Positions 34,108-44,203 of a stretch of DNA of 64,000 bases are shown here, in pieces. The DNA is from Atherix ibis. Taxonomy: Eukaryota; Arthropoda; Insecta; Diptera; Athericidae. The stretch's first letter is position 1, and every line of letters begins with the position of its first letter. Under the pieces are notes generated by a model. That model was not told the DNA's origin, made no database searches, and worked only from the letters and a program-made list of their open reading frames with translations. The stretch covers positions 48,089,020 through 48,153,019 of the forward strand of contig OY282607.1 in NCBI GenBank assembly GCA_958298945.1, written 5' to 3'. Both the position numbers and the translations under genes were made by a program.

Positions 34108-35328
34108 TTAGTTATTGTAGAAAGAAGTGTTGTTAGGTCTGAGGAGGAGGATAATGGGGGAGGAATAGGACCATTTTTCTGCTGCTGTTGTTGTTGCTGC
34201 TGTTCCTGATGTTGTGGTTGCTGTTGTTGTTGATGAGGAGATTGATGTGATGGTTTTGTTGTTGAGGTTGTTGTTGCTGCTGTTGATGTTGTTTCTGCCC
34301 AGATGCAATCTCAGCAAATGTCAGGTTTCGTCGCACTGGCAATGATGTTAGTCCCGTCTTATTTGTGGATGTATAATTATTTGGGCGTATTTTTGTCTAC
34401 AGCATTTTATATGTGGAGCAGCCTTTGTAGTTTGCCGGGTGGCTTCTAGCACAAAGTACACACCTTGCTGGATTGTCTCGCGTTTTAATACATTCTGTGG
34501 TCACGTGTTCCCCTGCACATTTTACGCATTTTGGCTTGTGCCGACAGTATGATTTGGTGTGGCCGTACTGTTGACATCTGTGGCATTGAACTATGTCCTT
34601 AGTGGAAAAGGCTCCTCCACTTTGATTCTTGTATAAACAAGCGTTTCCAGATCAAAAATGGTTTTGTTGTTAGCCGCTTGTCTTAATGAGATGAAAAACA
34701 GAGGAAGCGCTGCGTTCCTCTGCTTAACATTTGAGATGCTAGTTACCTCGTGACCCAGCATCTCCAGTTCTTTTCTTATTTCCTCTACGGGAGTGGTATG
34801 GTGCAGATTCCGGACTAGCACTTTAAAAGGTTTTTCATCCTTCGCCTGGTACGTGTGGAAGTCCGCCTAAATTTCGTCCAAGTATTGGACGATACTTCGG
34901 TAGGCCATCCCACTATTCGCTTGAATTGCAAGGCCTTTAATATGAGCCTTGCAAATGAATGCATCAGGGCCAATTCTTTTGTCAATAGCACGGCCAATCT
35001 CAACAAAATTTACAATGTTTTTAATAAAGATTGGCGGTGGCTTCACGGTTTCATTTGGTGTACTGATTCGCTCTGGCTCGATATCCATACTTGCAAGTAT
35101 TTGAAACCGATTGGCGGTGCTAGTTGTTGGTGTTTGTGTTTCTGTTTTTTTTTTTTTATTATCTTTTTAATCACTTTCGGCGATGTGTTCGGCGTATTGG
35201 TCGATCCAGATGGACTCTTTGTTTGTTTTTTTTGGCCTGCCGGGTGGCCGCTGGAAATCTGACACTGACTCAGTGTCTGCTTCGGTGTCCGTAGCAGATA
35301 GCATGACTTGCCTAGCGGTGCTAGCCAT
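34108..35328 (-). pseudogene. jockey ORF1 gag-like protein, broken
   Basis: MASTARQVMLSATDTEADTE at the start, then in another frame PPPIFIKNIVNFVEIGRAID, CKAHIKGLAIQANSGMAYRS, DEKPFKVLVRNLHHTTPVEE and VTSISNVKQRNAALPLFFIS. This is followed by CCHC knuckles readable across frames (CHRCQQYGHTKSYC and CVLCARSHPANYKGC). It ends with a Gln-rich tail. The layout is that of jockey gag. At least three frameshifts separate the parts. Confidence 0.85.
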
Positions 35329-35340
35329 TACAGTTACAAG

Positions 35341-35690
35341 GAACACAAAAACGAAATAAACTCGGAACTCGATAAAATGAACTCTTCCGTTTGTGTTCTA
35401 AGCAATATAAAATTTTTTTTTTCCAATACTGAATCACTTTAATTCTCAGTGTTTTTTTTTTTTTTTAAATATTTATTATTTATTATTAATAAACGTGTTT
35501 GCTTTATTTTTTTTCAACACTTCACATAATTGTCTGTACGTATTAAAAGTATAATATTATATAATATATTTTGTATTATATTCTATAATACAAAAGTGAA
35601 TTATTTCACTTTTGTACTTATTTTATTTCACTTTTATTATTTTATGGTATTTGTTGTTGCAACTATAGATACATTCCCTGGATATTGGAT
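35341..35690. other. AT-rich, no feature
   Basis: Poly-T runs at about 35410 and 35451-35466 and simple AT sequence. It may include the 5' untranslated end of the minus-strand jockey element. Confidence 0.4.
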
Positions 35691-35889
35691 TAAGGAAGTG
35701 GAAGGCATTAAAATTTGGAAAAAATAGAATGTGAAGATCAATAGGAGTTTGGCCAGTTAAGACCGTACTCAGATAACTCCTTAATATTACCGTAGCATTT
35801 TTGGAACCAGCATTGAAAAGATTGTGGTGTGGTTTGAAAGATTGATAAATTAACAGAAATATTATCATGCTAAAAACACAAAAGGACAA

Positions 35890-36165
35890 TGGAGGTGTTA
35901 CTATAAACATAAAAAAAATCTGAAATCGGATGGAAAAGGAACAGGAGTTGGGAAAGGTATAAAATTGACATTTTAGAAGAAAAATTAGATCTTTAAAAAA
36001 AAGGAGAGAAAAATTAAGAGAAAAAAGATGGTAGAAAAAAATTGTCAATAAGAAAAAAATATCGAAAACGAAATGGGGTCGACTGAAGTGAGAGATATTT
36101 AGATGCTAAGTCTTTCCCTGACCATGCCCGAAACTACCCATTGTCACTACTTGGCCAAATGTTTG
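35890..36165. repeat. unidentified interspersed repeat, copy 1
   Basis: Shares ggatggaaaaggaacagg, a purine-rich stretch, gtcaataagaaa, gactgaagtgagag and a ctctgcct/tctttccct-type end with 38325-38525 in the same orientation. The two lie on either side of the SINE and mariner at 36.5-37.9 kb. There is no coding signal that I trust. Confidence 0.6.
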
Positions 36166-36485
36166 GATTTTCAGCGCCGATGATCTTCCGCCTTACAGGT
36201 TTCTCTAATTAAAATGACTTGACTATGAGAACAGTTTATTTATTATATTCTTTTGACATTTTAAAGAATTAGAATTTAATTATAAAACTTAATCTTAAAT
36301 AATATTGACACTTATTTATATCCAATATTCAATATATTCTAATTTATTATCAACCGGTTTTCCTAGTTTTTAATTATAATTTTGTTTTTGTCTGTCTGTA
36401 AATAATTGCAACTATTAAATGTTTTATTATGGCACAATTTTAGTGGTATAATTATTAAATTTATTATTTTGGTAAATATCACATG

Positions 36486-36690
36486 TAAGCACCGCCCTTA
36501 GCATGCTGGACTACCATTCAAGGGGTTGTGGGTTCAAATCACACTGAGGCATGGTCCTACGCTTATTCCCAACTTTTCATTCTACAAGACTTTAATGTCG
36601 TGGCGCTAAGAATATATATTTCTGTACCAATGTTACCTAGATTGATGTCTAATTTTATTTTTTTGAGATCCTCATCTCCACCTAAACACT
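36486..36690 (+). mobile_element. tRNA-derived SINE
   Basis: A tRNA-like head at about 36490-36552 has an A-box-like cttagcatgctgg and a B-box-like gggttcaaatc followed by a short complementary stem. An unrelated AT-rich body follows to the mariner boundary. The head does not fold as an intact tRNA and no CCA-type 3' end or clean acceptor stem is seen. It is therefore better read as a Pol III-type SINE than as a tRNA gene. A lone tRNA pseudogene is the alternative. Confidence 0.6.
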
Positions 36691-36699
36691 CTTTATTTA

Positions 36700-37944
36700 C
36701 GAGGGTCGTTCAATAAGTCCTTAGAAAAAGATGGAAAAAACTGTTTTTTAAAAAAAAAAATTATTTTTCAACATAATTGCCTTTTAGCTATGTACACTTT
36801 TCCAACCGTTTTTCCAAAATTTTTATTCCATCCAAAAAATAGGATTTCGGAAGTTCTGCAAAATACTCATCCGTTTGAGCAATGACGTCCTCGTTGGAAG
36901 TGAACCATCGTCCGCCAAGCCATTTCTTCAGATTGGGGAAAAGAAAATAGTCACTCGGGGCCAAATCTGGTGAATAAGCGGGATGCTGCAACAATTCCAT
37001 TCTCAATTCCACAATTTTGGCCATGGAAACAGCGCAGGTGTGCACACGCGCATTGTCCTGATGCAAGAGGATTTTTTTCTTCTTCAGATGGGGGCGTTTC
37101 TCTTTGATTTCCTCGCTCAACCGTTGCAATAACGACGCGTAATACGCTCCTGTGATTGTTTTTCCTTTTTCCAAGTAGTCGATAAAAATGATGCCCTGCG
37201 AATCCCAAAAGACCGTGGCCATCACCTTGCCGGCCGATGGCACATTTTTTAACTTCTTCGGAGCCCGGTCACCCTTGAAAATCCACTGTGATGACTGTCT
37301 CTTTGTTTCTGGAGTGTAGTAGTGTATCCAGGTTTCGTCCACAGTGACATATCGACGAAGGAATTCGGCAGGATTGCGATGAATGAGTGCCAACATAGCC
37401 TCAGAGTCTACTGCACGATTGCGCTTATTCTCCTCTGAGAGCAAACGCGGCACCCATCTTGCCGAAATTTTTTTCACAGACAATTTTTCATGCAAAATTG
37501 AAGCGACTATACCTTGTGATATGCCCGTGGCCTCAACTAATTCGCGCACTTTAATTCGCCGATCGTTCAAAATCAGATCGTGGATTTTGTCGATGATTTC
37601 AGGAGTAGACACCTCAACTGGGCGCCCTGAACGATATTCATCTTTTGTGGATGAACGGCCACGTTTAAATTCATTCACCCAATTGTAAACCGTCGCAAAC
37701 ACAGGTGCAGATGTGCCATGAACTGAATCCAACTTGGCTTTGATTTCTTTCGGGCTTAAGCCTTTCAAATGGAGATGTTTGATGACAGCCCTAAGCTCGC
37801 TTTTTTCCATTGTTATGCACAAATAAATGTCGTTTTATCCATAAAAGCTATGGATCGAGCTGAAATTTTGACAGCTTTCCTGTCGATAATCTTTACCAGC
37901 ACTACGAGCGCAATTTCTTGGATTTTCTTATTGAACGACCCTCG
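36700..37944 (-). mobile_element. irritans-type mariner, nearly intact
   Basis: A complete 1245-bp element. Terminal repeats cgagggtcgttcaataagtc (left) and the complement ending gaacgaccctcg (right) are each bounded by the TA target duplication (36698-36699 and 37945-37946). A single long ORF occupies the interior on the minus strand. Of the three copies in the window this is the least damaged and so the most recent. Confidence 0.95.
36788..37822 (-). CDS. irritans-type mariner transposase, one long ORF (344 aa)
   Basis: A cut-and-paste transposase of the DD34D group. The N-terminal paired-like DNA-binding domain (MCITMEKSELRAVIKHLHLK, first helix-turn-helix) is followed by NEFKRGRSSTKDEYRSGRP, the second helix-turn-helix (IKVRELVEATGISQGIVASI), and WVPRLLSEENKR. 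The catalytic domain has VDETWIHYYT (Asp 1), LLHQDNARVHT (Asp 2) and SPDLAPSDYFLF (Asp 3, 34 residues after Asp 2). The ORF ends KRLEKCT. In sister copies this reads KCIELKGDYV, so a change near 36790 created an early stop and about nine C-terminal residues are lost. No other lesion is seen. Activity is possible but unproven. Confidence 0.93.
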   Translation of the reverse strand: MCITMEKSELRAVIKHLHLKGLSPKEIKAKLDSVHGTSAPVFATVYNWVNEFKRGRSSTKDEYRSGRPVEVSTPEIIDKIHDLILNDRRIKVRELVEATGISQGIVASILHEKLSVKKISARWVPRLLSEENKRNRAVDSEAMLALIHRNPAEFLRRYVTVDETWIHYYTPETKRQSSQWIFKGDRAPKKLKNVPSAGKVMATVFWDSQGIIFIDYLEKGKTITGAYYASLLQRLSEEIKEKRPHLKKKKILLHQDNARVHTCAVSMAKIVELRMELLQHPAYSPDLAPSDYFLFPNLKKWLGGRWFTSNEDVIAQTDEYFAELPKSYFLDGIKILEKRLEKCT

Positions 37945-38009
37945 TAGCAATAAATTCCGATCGTATCAAAAGTTCGAATGGCTTATTATTTTAAAATATT
38001 CCCAGGGTG

Positions 38010-38525
38010 TAGGACTGGTATAAGGATGGTAGTAAAATTTCGAATTTAAATGAATGTGAAGTTCATGGTAGACTTGTAGCCAGCTTTTGCGGATATCGTG
38101 GGGTGGCTTCGAAGGTTTCCAAAGAGGTGTACTCACACCCACCATAACAAAAAAAAATCATGCCCAATACATAAAGAGAATATGATGACGCTAAAAGTGT
38201 TAATTTATCTATTGAAATAGAAAGAAGCAGAGAGAAAAAAAAAACTACCGAATTGACAAGAAGATAAAAAAATTAATTTTCATAAATTTCATAAATAACA
38301 AAAAAACGATAATAAAAGATAATCTGTAACCGGGTGGAAAAGGAAGAGGAAATAGGAAAATTATTAAAAATTATAAGAAGCAAAAATTATATTTAAATAA
38401 GAAAAAAAAATATGAAAAAAAACTCAATATCAAAAAAAAGATAAGTCAATAAAATGTGGACTTGACTGACTGAAGTGGGAGCGAACTAAATGTTGAGGCT
38501 CTGCCTGCATATGCCCCAAGCCACA
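38010..38525. repeat. unidentified interspersed repeat, copy 2
   Basis: The part 38325-38525 resembles 35890-36165. The start (about 38012) translates as WYKDGSKIS, which faintly resembles the first motif of a LINE RNaseH domain (YTDGSK), but the rest does not support it. I leave the family open. Confidence 0.45.
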
Positions 38526-38749
38526 CACATCAGAACTCTTATTTGGAGTGCTCATATTTTTTATCTTCTCTAGTACATCCCCTAATTTAAATTAAGTTAT
38601 AAAATTTTTTTAGTTATATTTTCTATTTGTTCATAATTAAGTATGCTTTATTTTCTTTCTCTGCCTAATTTATTTCAAAATTTCTTGCTTTTACTCAAAT
38701 GTATTGATTTTTTTCATCTTCATTATTAGTAATAGTGGGTGATTTTTTT

Positions 38750-39790
38750 GCTGTTTTATTTTTCATGTTTTTATTTTTGACAGATCACAGTACTCAGTTA
38801 GCATTGCCATTTCATGGAAAGACTTGATTCAAAATCATGACCATCGACTTAGTGTGCTTAATCTTAGTGTGCTTAACTTAGGCAAATTTTAATTTGCATT
38901 TAGTATGATTATCCAATACAAATCAGTTGGCATTGCCATTTTATCATAGAAAGACTTTCATCCCAACAACGCTTATAAATTTATAAAATTTTATTATTAA
39001 AATTCGTGCTCTGTGAATAATGTCTTAAGCGCACTTCTACCATTTTATGGTCGTCTTAAATTTCGTAGCAATTTCACGCTATTGGACATCAAACCACCAA
39101 CTCGTGTGCGTCGAGTATTAACAGAGAAAATATTGCTGCCAAATGTCCAGTGTTGATGAAGACCGCGATTTGTCCATCTGTCGCCGGTTACAGCAATTAG
39201 GATTCTGTTACTCGCGACTATGTGGAATATTTTACGCAAAGATCTTGGTCTGAAAGTGTATAAAATACAGCTTATGCAAGAACTAAAGCCGAACGCTGTG
39301 CGAAAGCTTTGCAATTTCGGTGAGTGGGCATTCGAACAACTTGAGGAAAATTCGTTTTTTGTACCAAAAAATTGCGTTCAGCGACGAAGCTTATTTCTGG
39401 TTGAATTAGTGTATGAATAAGCAAAATTGTCGCATTTGATCTGATGAACAACCACAAACAAAACAAGAACTTACATTGCACCCAGAAAAACGAACTGTTT
39501 GATACAGTTTATGGGCCGGTGGAATCATCGTAATGGTGGCCGCAACGTTACCGTCAATGACGCCCCTATATTCGATGATTTCGAGCTTTTTTCCGCCAAA
39601 ATGAAAGAACTGCATCTGGTTGACATGTGGTTTCAAAACGACGGCCCTTCATGCCACACAGCGTGTGAAACAATGGACATATTGAGAGATGAGTTCGGTG
39701 AGCAATTTGTCTCAAGTTTGGGACCGGTGAATTAGCCGCCTAGATAACGCGATTTGACGCTTCTAGACTTTTTTTTTATGGGACTACGTA
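38750..39790 (+). mobile_element. DD41D-type mariner remnant
   Basis: The transposase is readable in pieces on the plus strand. MWNILRKDLGLKVYKIQLMQ (39220) is the second helix-turn-helix, followed by degraded FSDEAYFWL near 39370. VTVND, MWFQNDGPSCHTACETMDIL and FGEQFVSSLGPVN (39600-39732) follow, then LTLLDFFFMGLRK near 39760. The second and third acidic residues are spaced as in the DD41D family. It lacks the 86-bp repeats. I could not define its termini. Confidence 0.75.
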
Positions 39791-39799
39791 AAGTCAGTC

Positions 39800-40570
39800 G
39801 TCTACGCCAATTAGCATAAGAAGACAACATTACACGTGTTTTAAGCGAGATATCTTCCGAGATGCACGAAAAAGTGGTTTAAAATTCAACCTCTCGCATA
39901 GATCACTTAAAACGTAGTCCTATTTTCAAAAAAAAAAATCTATGTGAAGTAATTTTTGTAATCACGACGGTAGAGACCTCTCTTGGACATATTTCGAGAT
40001 AGGAGTATACTCGTAAGCTGCAATTTGATGCAACTCGACATTGCTATTGATTTTAAAAATTATGATGTTTAAGAAGCGAGCGATTGAATTGAGGAATGCG
40101 GAATTATTTATAAAAATGTTGATGCAATGATAATTAAAGTGGTGAATTGCCAGGTTAAGTAATATTAGGAAATCCACGTACGCCATTAAAAGAAAGTTTA
40201 AAATCATTTCTAGATAACATTTGTTCTGAAATATTAAATTGCTCGGGCTATTTGCCGACAACTAAATGGTAGCCTGGGTATACAAAACGCAAACCAGGAC
40301 ACAAATCTTCTCTTTTGATAGGCTAGGAAGGGAATAGTTTGGGAAGCGAACGTTTTTTGTTCTCAAAAAAATCCACTGACAACGCGAACAGTTTTGAAAA
40401 ATGGTGTACCCTACTATGCAGATAATATATAAATATGGTATCTTTGTTTGCAATAAACCGAACACGAAGCCGCTCTAAACTGGAAGGGTAGATTAAGGTC
40501 ATATTATTTTTACCTTTGTAATAAAGTAGTAAATCTAATAAAGTTCTTATCCAGAAATAGAATTCGGAAG
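39800..40570. other. no gene recognised
   Basis: Two minus-strand ORFs (99 and 94 codons at 39962-40261 and 40323-40607) have no motif I know. The second overlaps the mariner terminus. Probably an old degraded element. Confidence 0.4.
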
Positions 40571-41832
40571 TATAACTTAAAAATGCGGGACTGACAACAG
40601 ATGGCATAACTTTTACACATGGTTTGTGTTAATAATAACTCATATGGCATTTTGGAGGTTAAACATATGTCATTCATTCTCGATTAGTCATTGAACGAAA
40701 TAGTGTAAACAACAAAGTTTTTTTTTGCTTCAAAAATGTCGAATTTCGTACCAAAAAAGTCCCATTTGCGGGAAGTGTTGATTTACTTCTTCAATTTGAA
40801 AAAAAGTGCAGCGATTGCTCACCGAAGCTTATCCTGAATATGTTCCATCGATTTTAACGTGCGAGAGATGGTGTGTGCGGTTCAGAAGTGGTGATTTTGA
40901 CACGGAAGACAAAGAACGACCAGGTCAGCCAAAAAAGTTTAAAGATGAAGATTTGGAGGCATTACTCGACGAAGACTGTTGTCGAACTCAAGAAGAAATT
41001 GCAAAATCATTGGGAGTCACTCAAGCAGCCATTTCAAAACGTTTGAAAGCAGCAGGATTCATCCGAAAGCAAGGAAATTGGGTCCCATATGAATTGAAGC
41101 CGAGAGACGTTGAAAGGCGATTTTACATGTCCGAAATGCTGCTTGAACGGCAGAAAAAGAAGTCGTTTTTGAATAGAATCATTACTGGCGACGAAAAATA
41201 GATTCATTACGACAACCCAAAGCGCAAAAAATCGTATGTGAAGCCCGGCCAAGCAGCCAAATCAACGTCAAAGCCAAATATCCATGGCGCCAAGGTAATG
41301 CTCTGTATTTGGTGGGATCAGAAGGGTGTGATCTATTATGAGCTATTGATGTGGGGCCAGACGATCACAGGCGACCTCTACCGAACACAATTAATCCGTT
41401 TGAAGCGAGCATTGGCCGAAAAACGCCCGGAATATGCGACCAGACACGAAGCCATAATTTTCCATCATGACAACGCTCGGCCTCATGTTGCAAGACCGGT
41501 TAAAAATTATTTAGAAAACAGTGACTGGGAAGTTTTGCCTAACCCGCCTTATAGCCCAGACCTTGCCCCGTCCGACTACCATTTGTTTAGCTCCATGCAA
41601 TACGCCCTCACCGGAATACGCTTCACTTCAGAACAGGGCATCAAAAATTGGCTCGATTCATTCTTGGCCTCAAAACCGGTGCAGTTTTTTTGGCGCGGAA
41701 TCCATATGTTGCCAGAAAGATGGGAAAAAGTTGTGGCTTCCGATGGACAATACTTTGAATAAAATATATTGTAACAATTTTTCAAAATAAACACTCAAAA
41801 TTTGCCGAAAATCCCGCATTTTTAAGTTATAC
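40571..41832 (+). mobile_element. Mos1-like mariner, nearly full length
   Basis: Terminal inverted repeats tataacttaaaaatgcggga (left) and its complement ending ttaagttata (right). The coding region has only two clear lesions. Its right end is 15 bp from the next mariner. Confidence 0.9.
40736..41762 (+). pseudogene. Mos1-like mariner transposase, two lesions
   Basis: MSNFVPKKSHLREVLIYFFN and FNLKKSAAIAHR start the protein. A frameshift near 40805 moves it to the frame carrying LLTEAYPEYVPSILTCERWC, FRSGDFDTEDKERPGQPKKF and GVTQAAISKRLKAAGFIRKQ. WVPYELKPRDVERR and NRIITGDEK come next, where the following Trp codon is TAG (41199-41201). The frame continues IHYDNPKRKKSYVKPGQAAK, CIWWDQKGVIYYELL, FHHDNARPHVA and SPDLAPSDYHLF (spacing 34), and ends ERWEKVVASDGQYFE. 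All three catalytic aspartates remain. It is the mauritiana-type lineage. Confidence 0.9.
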
Positions 41833-41847
41833 AGGTAGAGACGACTA

Positions 41848-43105
41848 CGAGGGTCTTTCAATAAGTCCTTAGAAAATCTAAGAAATTGCGCTCGTAGTGT
41901 CGGTAAAGATTTTTTTTTTGTAAGTAGTAGTATCGACAGGAAAGCTGTCAGGTCAATTTCTATCGTCAATTAAAGTTAACGACATTTATTTGTGCATAAC
42001 AATGGACAAAAGCGAGTTTAGGGCTGTCATCAAACATCTCCATTTGAAGGGCTTAAGCCCGAAAGAAATCAAAGCCGAGTTGGATGCAGTTCATGGCACA
42101 TCTGCACCTGTGTTTGCGACGGTTTACAATTGGGTGAATGAATTTAAACGTGGCCGTTCATCCACAAAAGACGAACATCGTTCAGGGCGCCCAGTTGAGG
42201 TGTCTACTCCTGACATCATCGACAAAATGCACGATCTGATTTTGAACGATCGGCGAATTAAAGTGCGCGAATTAATTGAGGCCACGAGCATATCACAAGG
42301 TACAGTCGCTTCAATTTTGCATGAAAAATTGTCTGTGAAAAAAATTTCGGCAAGATGGGTGCTCTTATTCTCCTCTGAGAGACGTTTGCTCTCAGAGGAG
42401 AATAAGCGCAATCGTGTAGTGGACTCTGAGGCTATGTTGGCACTCTTTCATCGCAATCTTGCCGAATTCCTTCGTCGATATGTCACTGTGGACGAAACCT
42501 GGATATACTACTACACTCCAGAAACAAAGAGACAGTCATCACAGTAGATTTTCAAGGGTGAACGGGCTCTGAAGAAGGCAAAAACCGTGGAATCGGCCGG
42601 CAAGGTGATGGCCACGGTCTTTTGAGATTCGCAGGGCATCATTTTTGTCGACTACTTGGAAAAAGGAAAAACAATAACAGGAGCGTATTACGCGTCTTTA
42701 TTGCAACGGTTGAGCGAGGAAATCAAAGAGAAACGCCCCCATCTGAAGAAGATAAAAATCCTCTTGCATCAGGACAATGCGCGTGTGCACACCTGCGCTG
42801 TTTCCATGGCCAAAATTGTGGAATTGAGAATGGAATTGTTGCAGCATCCCGCTTATTCACCAGATTTGGCCCCGAGTGACTATTTTCTTTTCCTCAATCT
42901 GAAGGAATGGCTTGGCGGACGACGGTTCACTTCCAACGAGGACGTCATTGCTCAAAAGGAGGAGCATTTTGCAGAACTTCCAAAATCCTATTTTTTGGAC
43001 GGAATAAAAATTTTGGAAAAATGGTTGGAAAAGTGTATAGAGCTAAAAGGAGATTATGTTGAGTTTTTTTCCATCTTTTTCTAAGGAGTTATTGAACGAC
43101 CCTCG
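41848..43105 (+). mobile_element. irritans-type mariner with palindromic insertion
   Basis: Terminal repeats cgagggtctttcaataagtc and gaacgaccctcg, with TA on both sides (41846-41847 and 43106-43107). Same family as 36700-37944, opposite orientation. The gene contains a short inverted duplication at 42362-42408 and two nonsense codons. Confidence 0.93.
42002..43084 (+). pseudogene. irritans-type mariner transposase, nonsense-mutated
   Basis: Starts MDKSEFRAVIKHLHLKGLSP and is collinear with the ORF at 36788-37822. Between WV and RLLSEENKRNR an in-frame extra segment (LLFSSER) comes from an inverted copy of the following bases. SSQ is followed by TAG at 42545-42547 where the sister copy has Trp. 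Further on, TGA at about 42623 replaces the Trp of FWDSQG. Beyond it the frame is intact: EKGKTITGAYYASLLQRLSE, LLHQDNARVHT, SPDLAPSDYFLFLNL and KCIELKGDYV. The catalytic residues remain, but the protein would stop after about 180 residues. Confidence 0.9.
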
Positions 43106-43107
43106 TA

Positions 43108-44203
43108 TGACCATAGCAGGCTTAAGCGTGTCTGAATCAATTTCTCACTTACTGAATTCAAAAATTATTATTTATCTAGTGCAGCCTTATAAGAATTTAC
43201 ACTCGATTCGAGTATCTATCATAATTTCTGCTCTATTTTGGTTTAAATTTCAATATCCTATATCTTATAGAACTAATCATATAAAAGCAACTATGTTCTG
43301 CCAGTATTTTTTTGAAATTTTTACGGAAAGATAAAGACTAGCATTTTATAGTGTATGGAAAATCGTGACTTTTTAAATAAAATAATTTTATACAGGAATT
43401 TTGAAATATGCATTAAAGAATGTATTATTTTCATTAATTTATATGCAAGATACAAAAAGCTTTATAAAATTTTCCATTTTTACAAACTAATTATATTCAC
43501 TTATAAAAATCTTAAATCCAAACATTAATTCTAATTTTTAATTGAAAAGTTCTGAATGTAAACGATTTTTAATTATGTAGTTGTGCGATTTATTTTATAT
43601 TAATTGAAGGACAAAATCCGTTTTTACCTAGTTATGCTATGGTACGTGCTGAAAGGCTATAAGCGGATAGGATTGCAGGTGTGTGCCAGTTAACTGTATA
43701 CATATCTGACCAGAAGTTACAACCCTTAAACACGCAACTGGGTAGATGCAAAATAGTCAATACTAGAAAAGTACATACAAAGAAAACTTACATGTTTAGA
43801 ATAAAACTTTTGCATTTAATTTCAACATTTAAATAATAAAACTTAAATTTTGTTGAAATTTGTCTTAATACCATAAATTGTGTCGATAAATCGTATATTT
43901 TACAATAAAACAAATGCTCAAAAAATAAAAATTATTCAGTAAAATAACAAATATAAAATAATAAATTAAACTCAAATATAAATAAAAATTATTCAACAAA
44001 TTGCAAATTAAGATCAACTGAAAGTACAAATTGTAAATTGTAGTGAAAGATATTTTTGATGGAGGATAAATTGGCTGAATAATTTATTGAGAAGTGCAAA
44101 AGCCATGATAATTTCACATTCAGAAGTAAAAATTCTTTTAATACCTTTAAATACAACTTTGTATAATACTTTGGACCATTGTAATACTTTAAAAAATTAT
44201 GTA
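43108..44203. other. 1.1 kb without recognised gene
   Basis: AT-rich DNA between two mariners. A 92-codon plus-strand ORF at 43056-43334 crosses the mariner boundary and is not a gene. Confidence 0.45.

Larger units (their letters stand above)
32121..35340 (-). mobile_element. jockey LINE lacking the endonuclease
   Basis: The poly-T run at 32126-32145 is the A tail of a minus-strand element. Order on the minus strand: ORF1 gag from 35328, Gln-rich stretch at 34300-34150, a deletion at about 34020-34110 where the endonuclease should be, then linker, RT and C-terminal region. The 3' part is nearly identical to 785-1773. The older sister element at 14290-18715 retains the endonuclease at the corresponding place. 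Confidence 0.88.

Noticed and set aside
36490..36552. A functional tRNA gene
   Set aside because: A- and B-box-like motifs are present, but I cannot fold a full cloverleaf with paired acceptor and anticodon stems.
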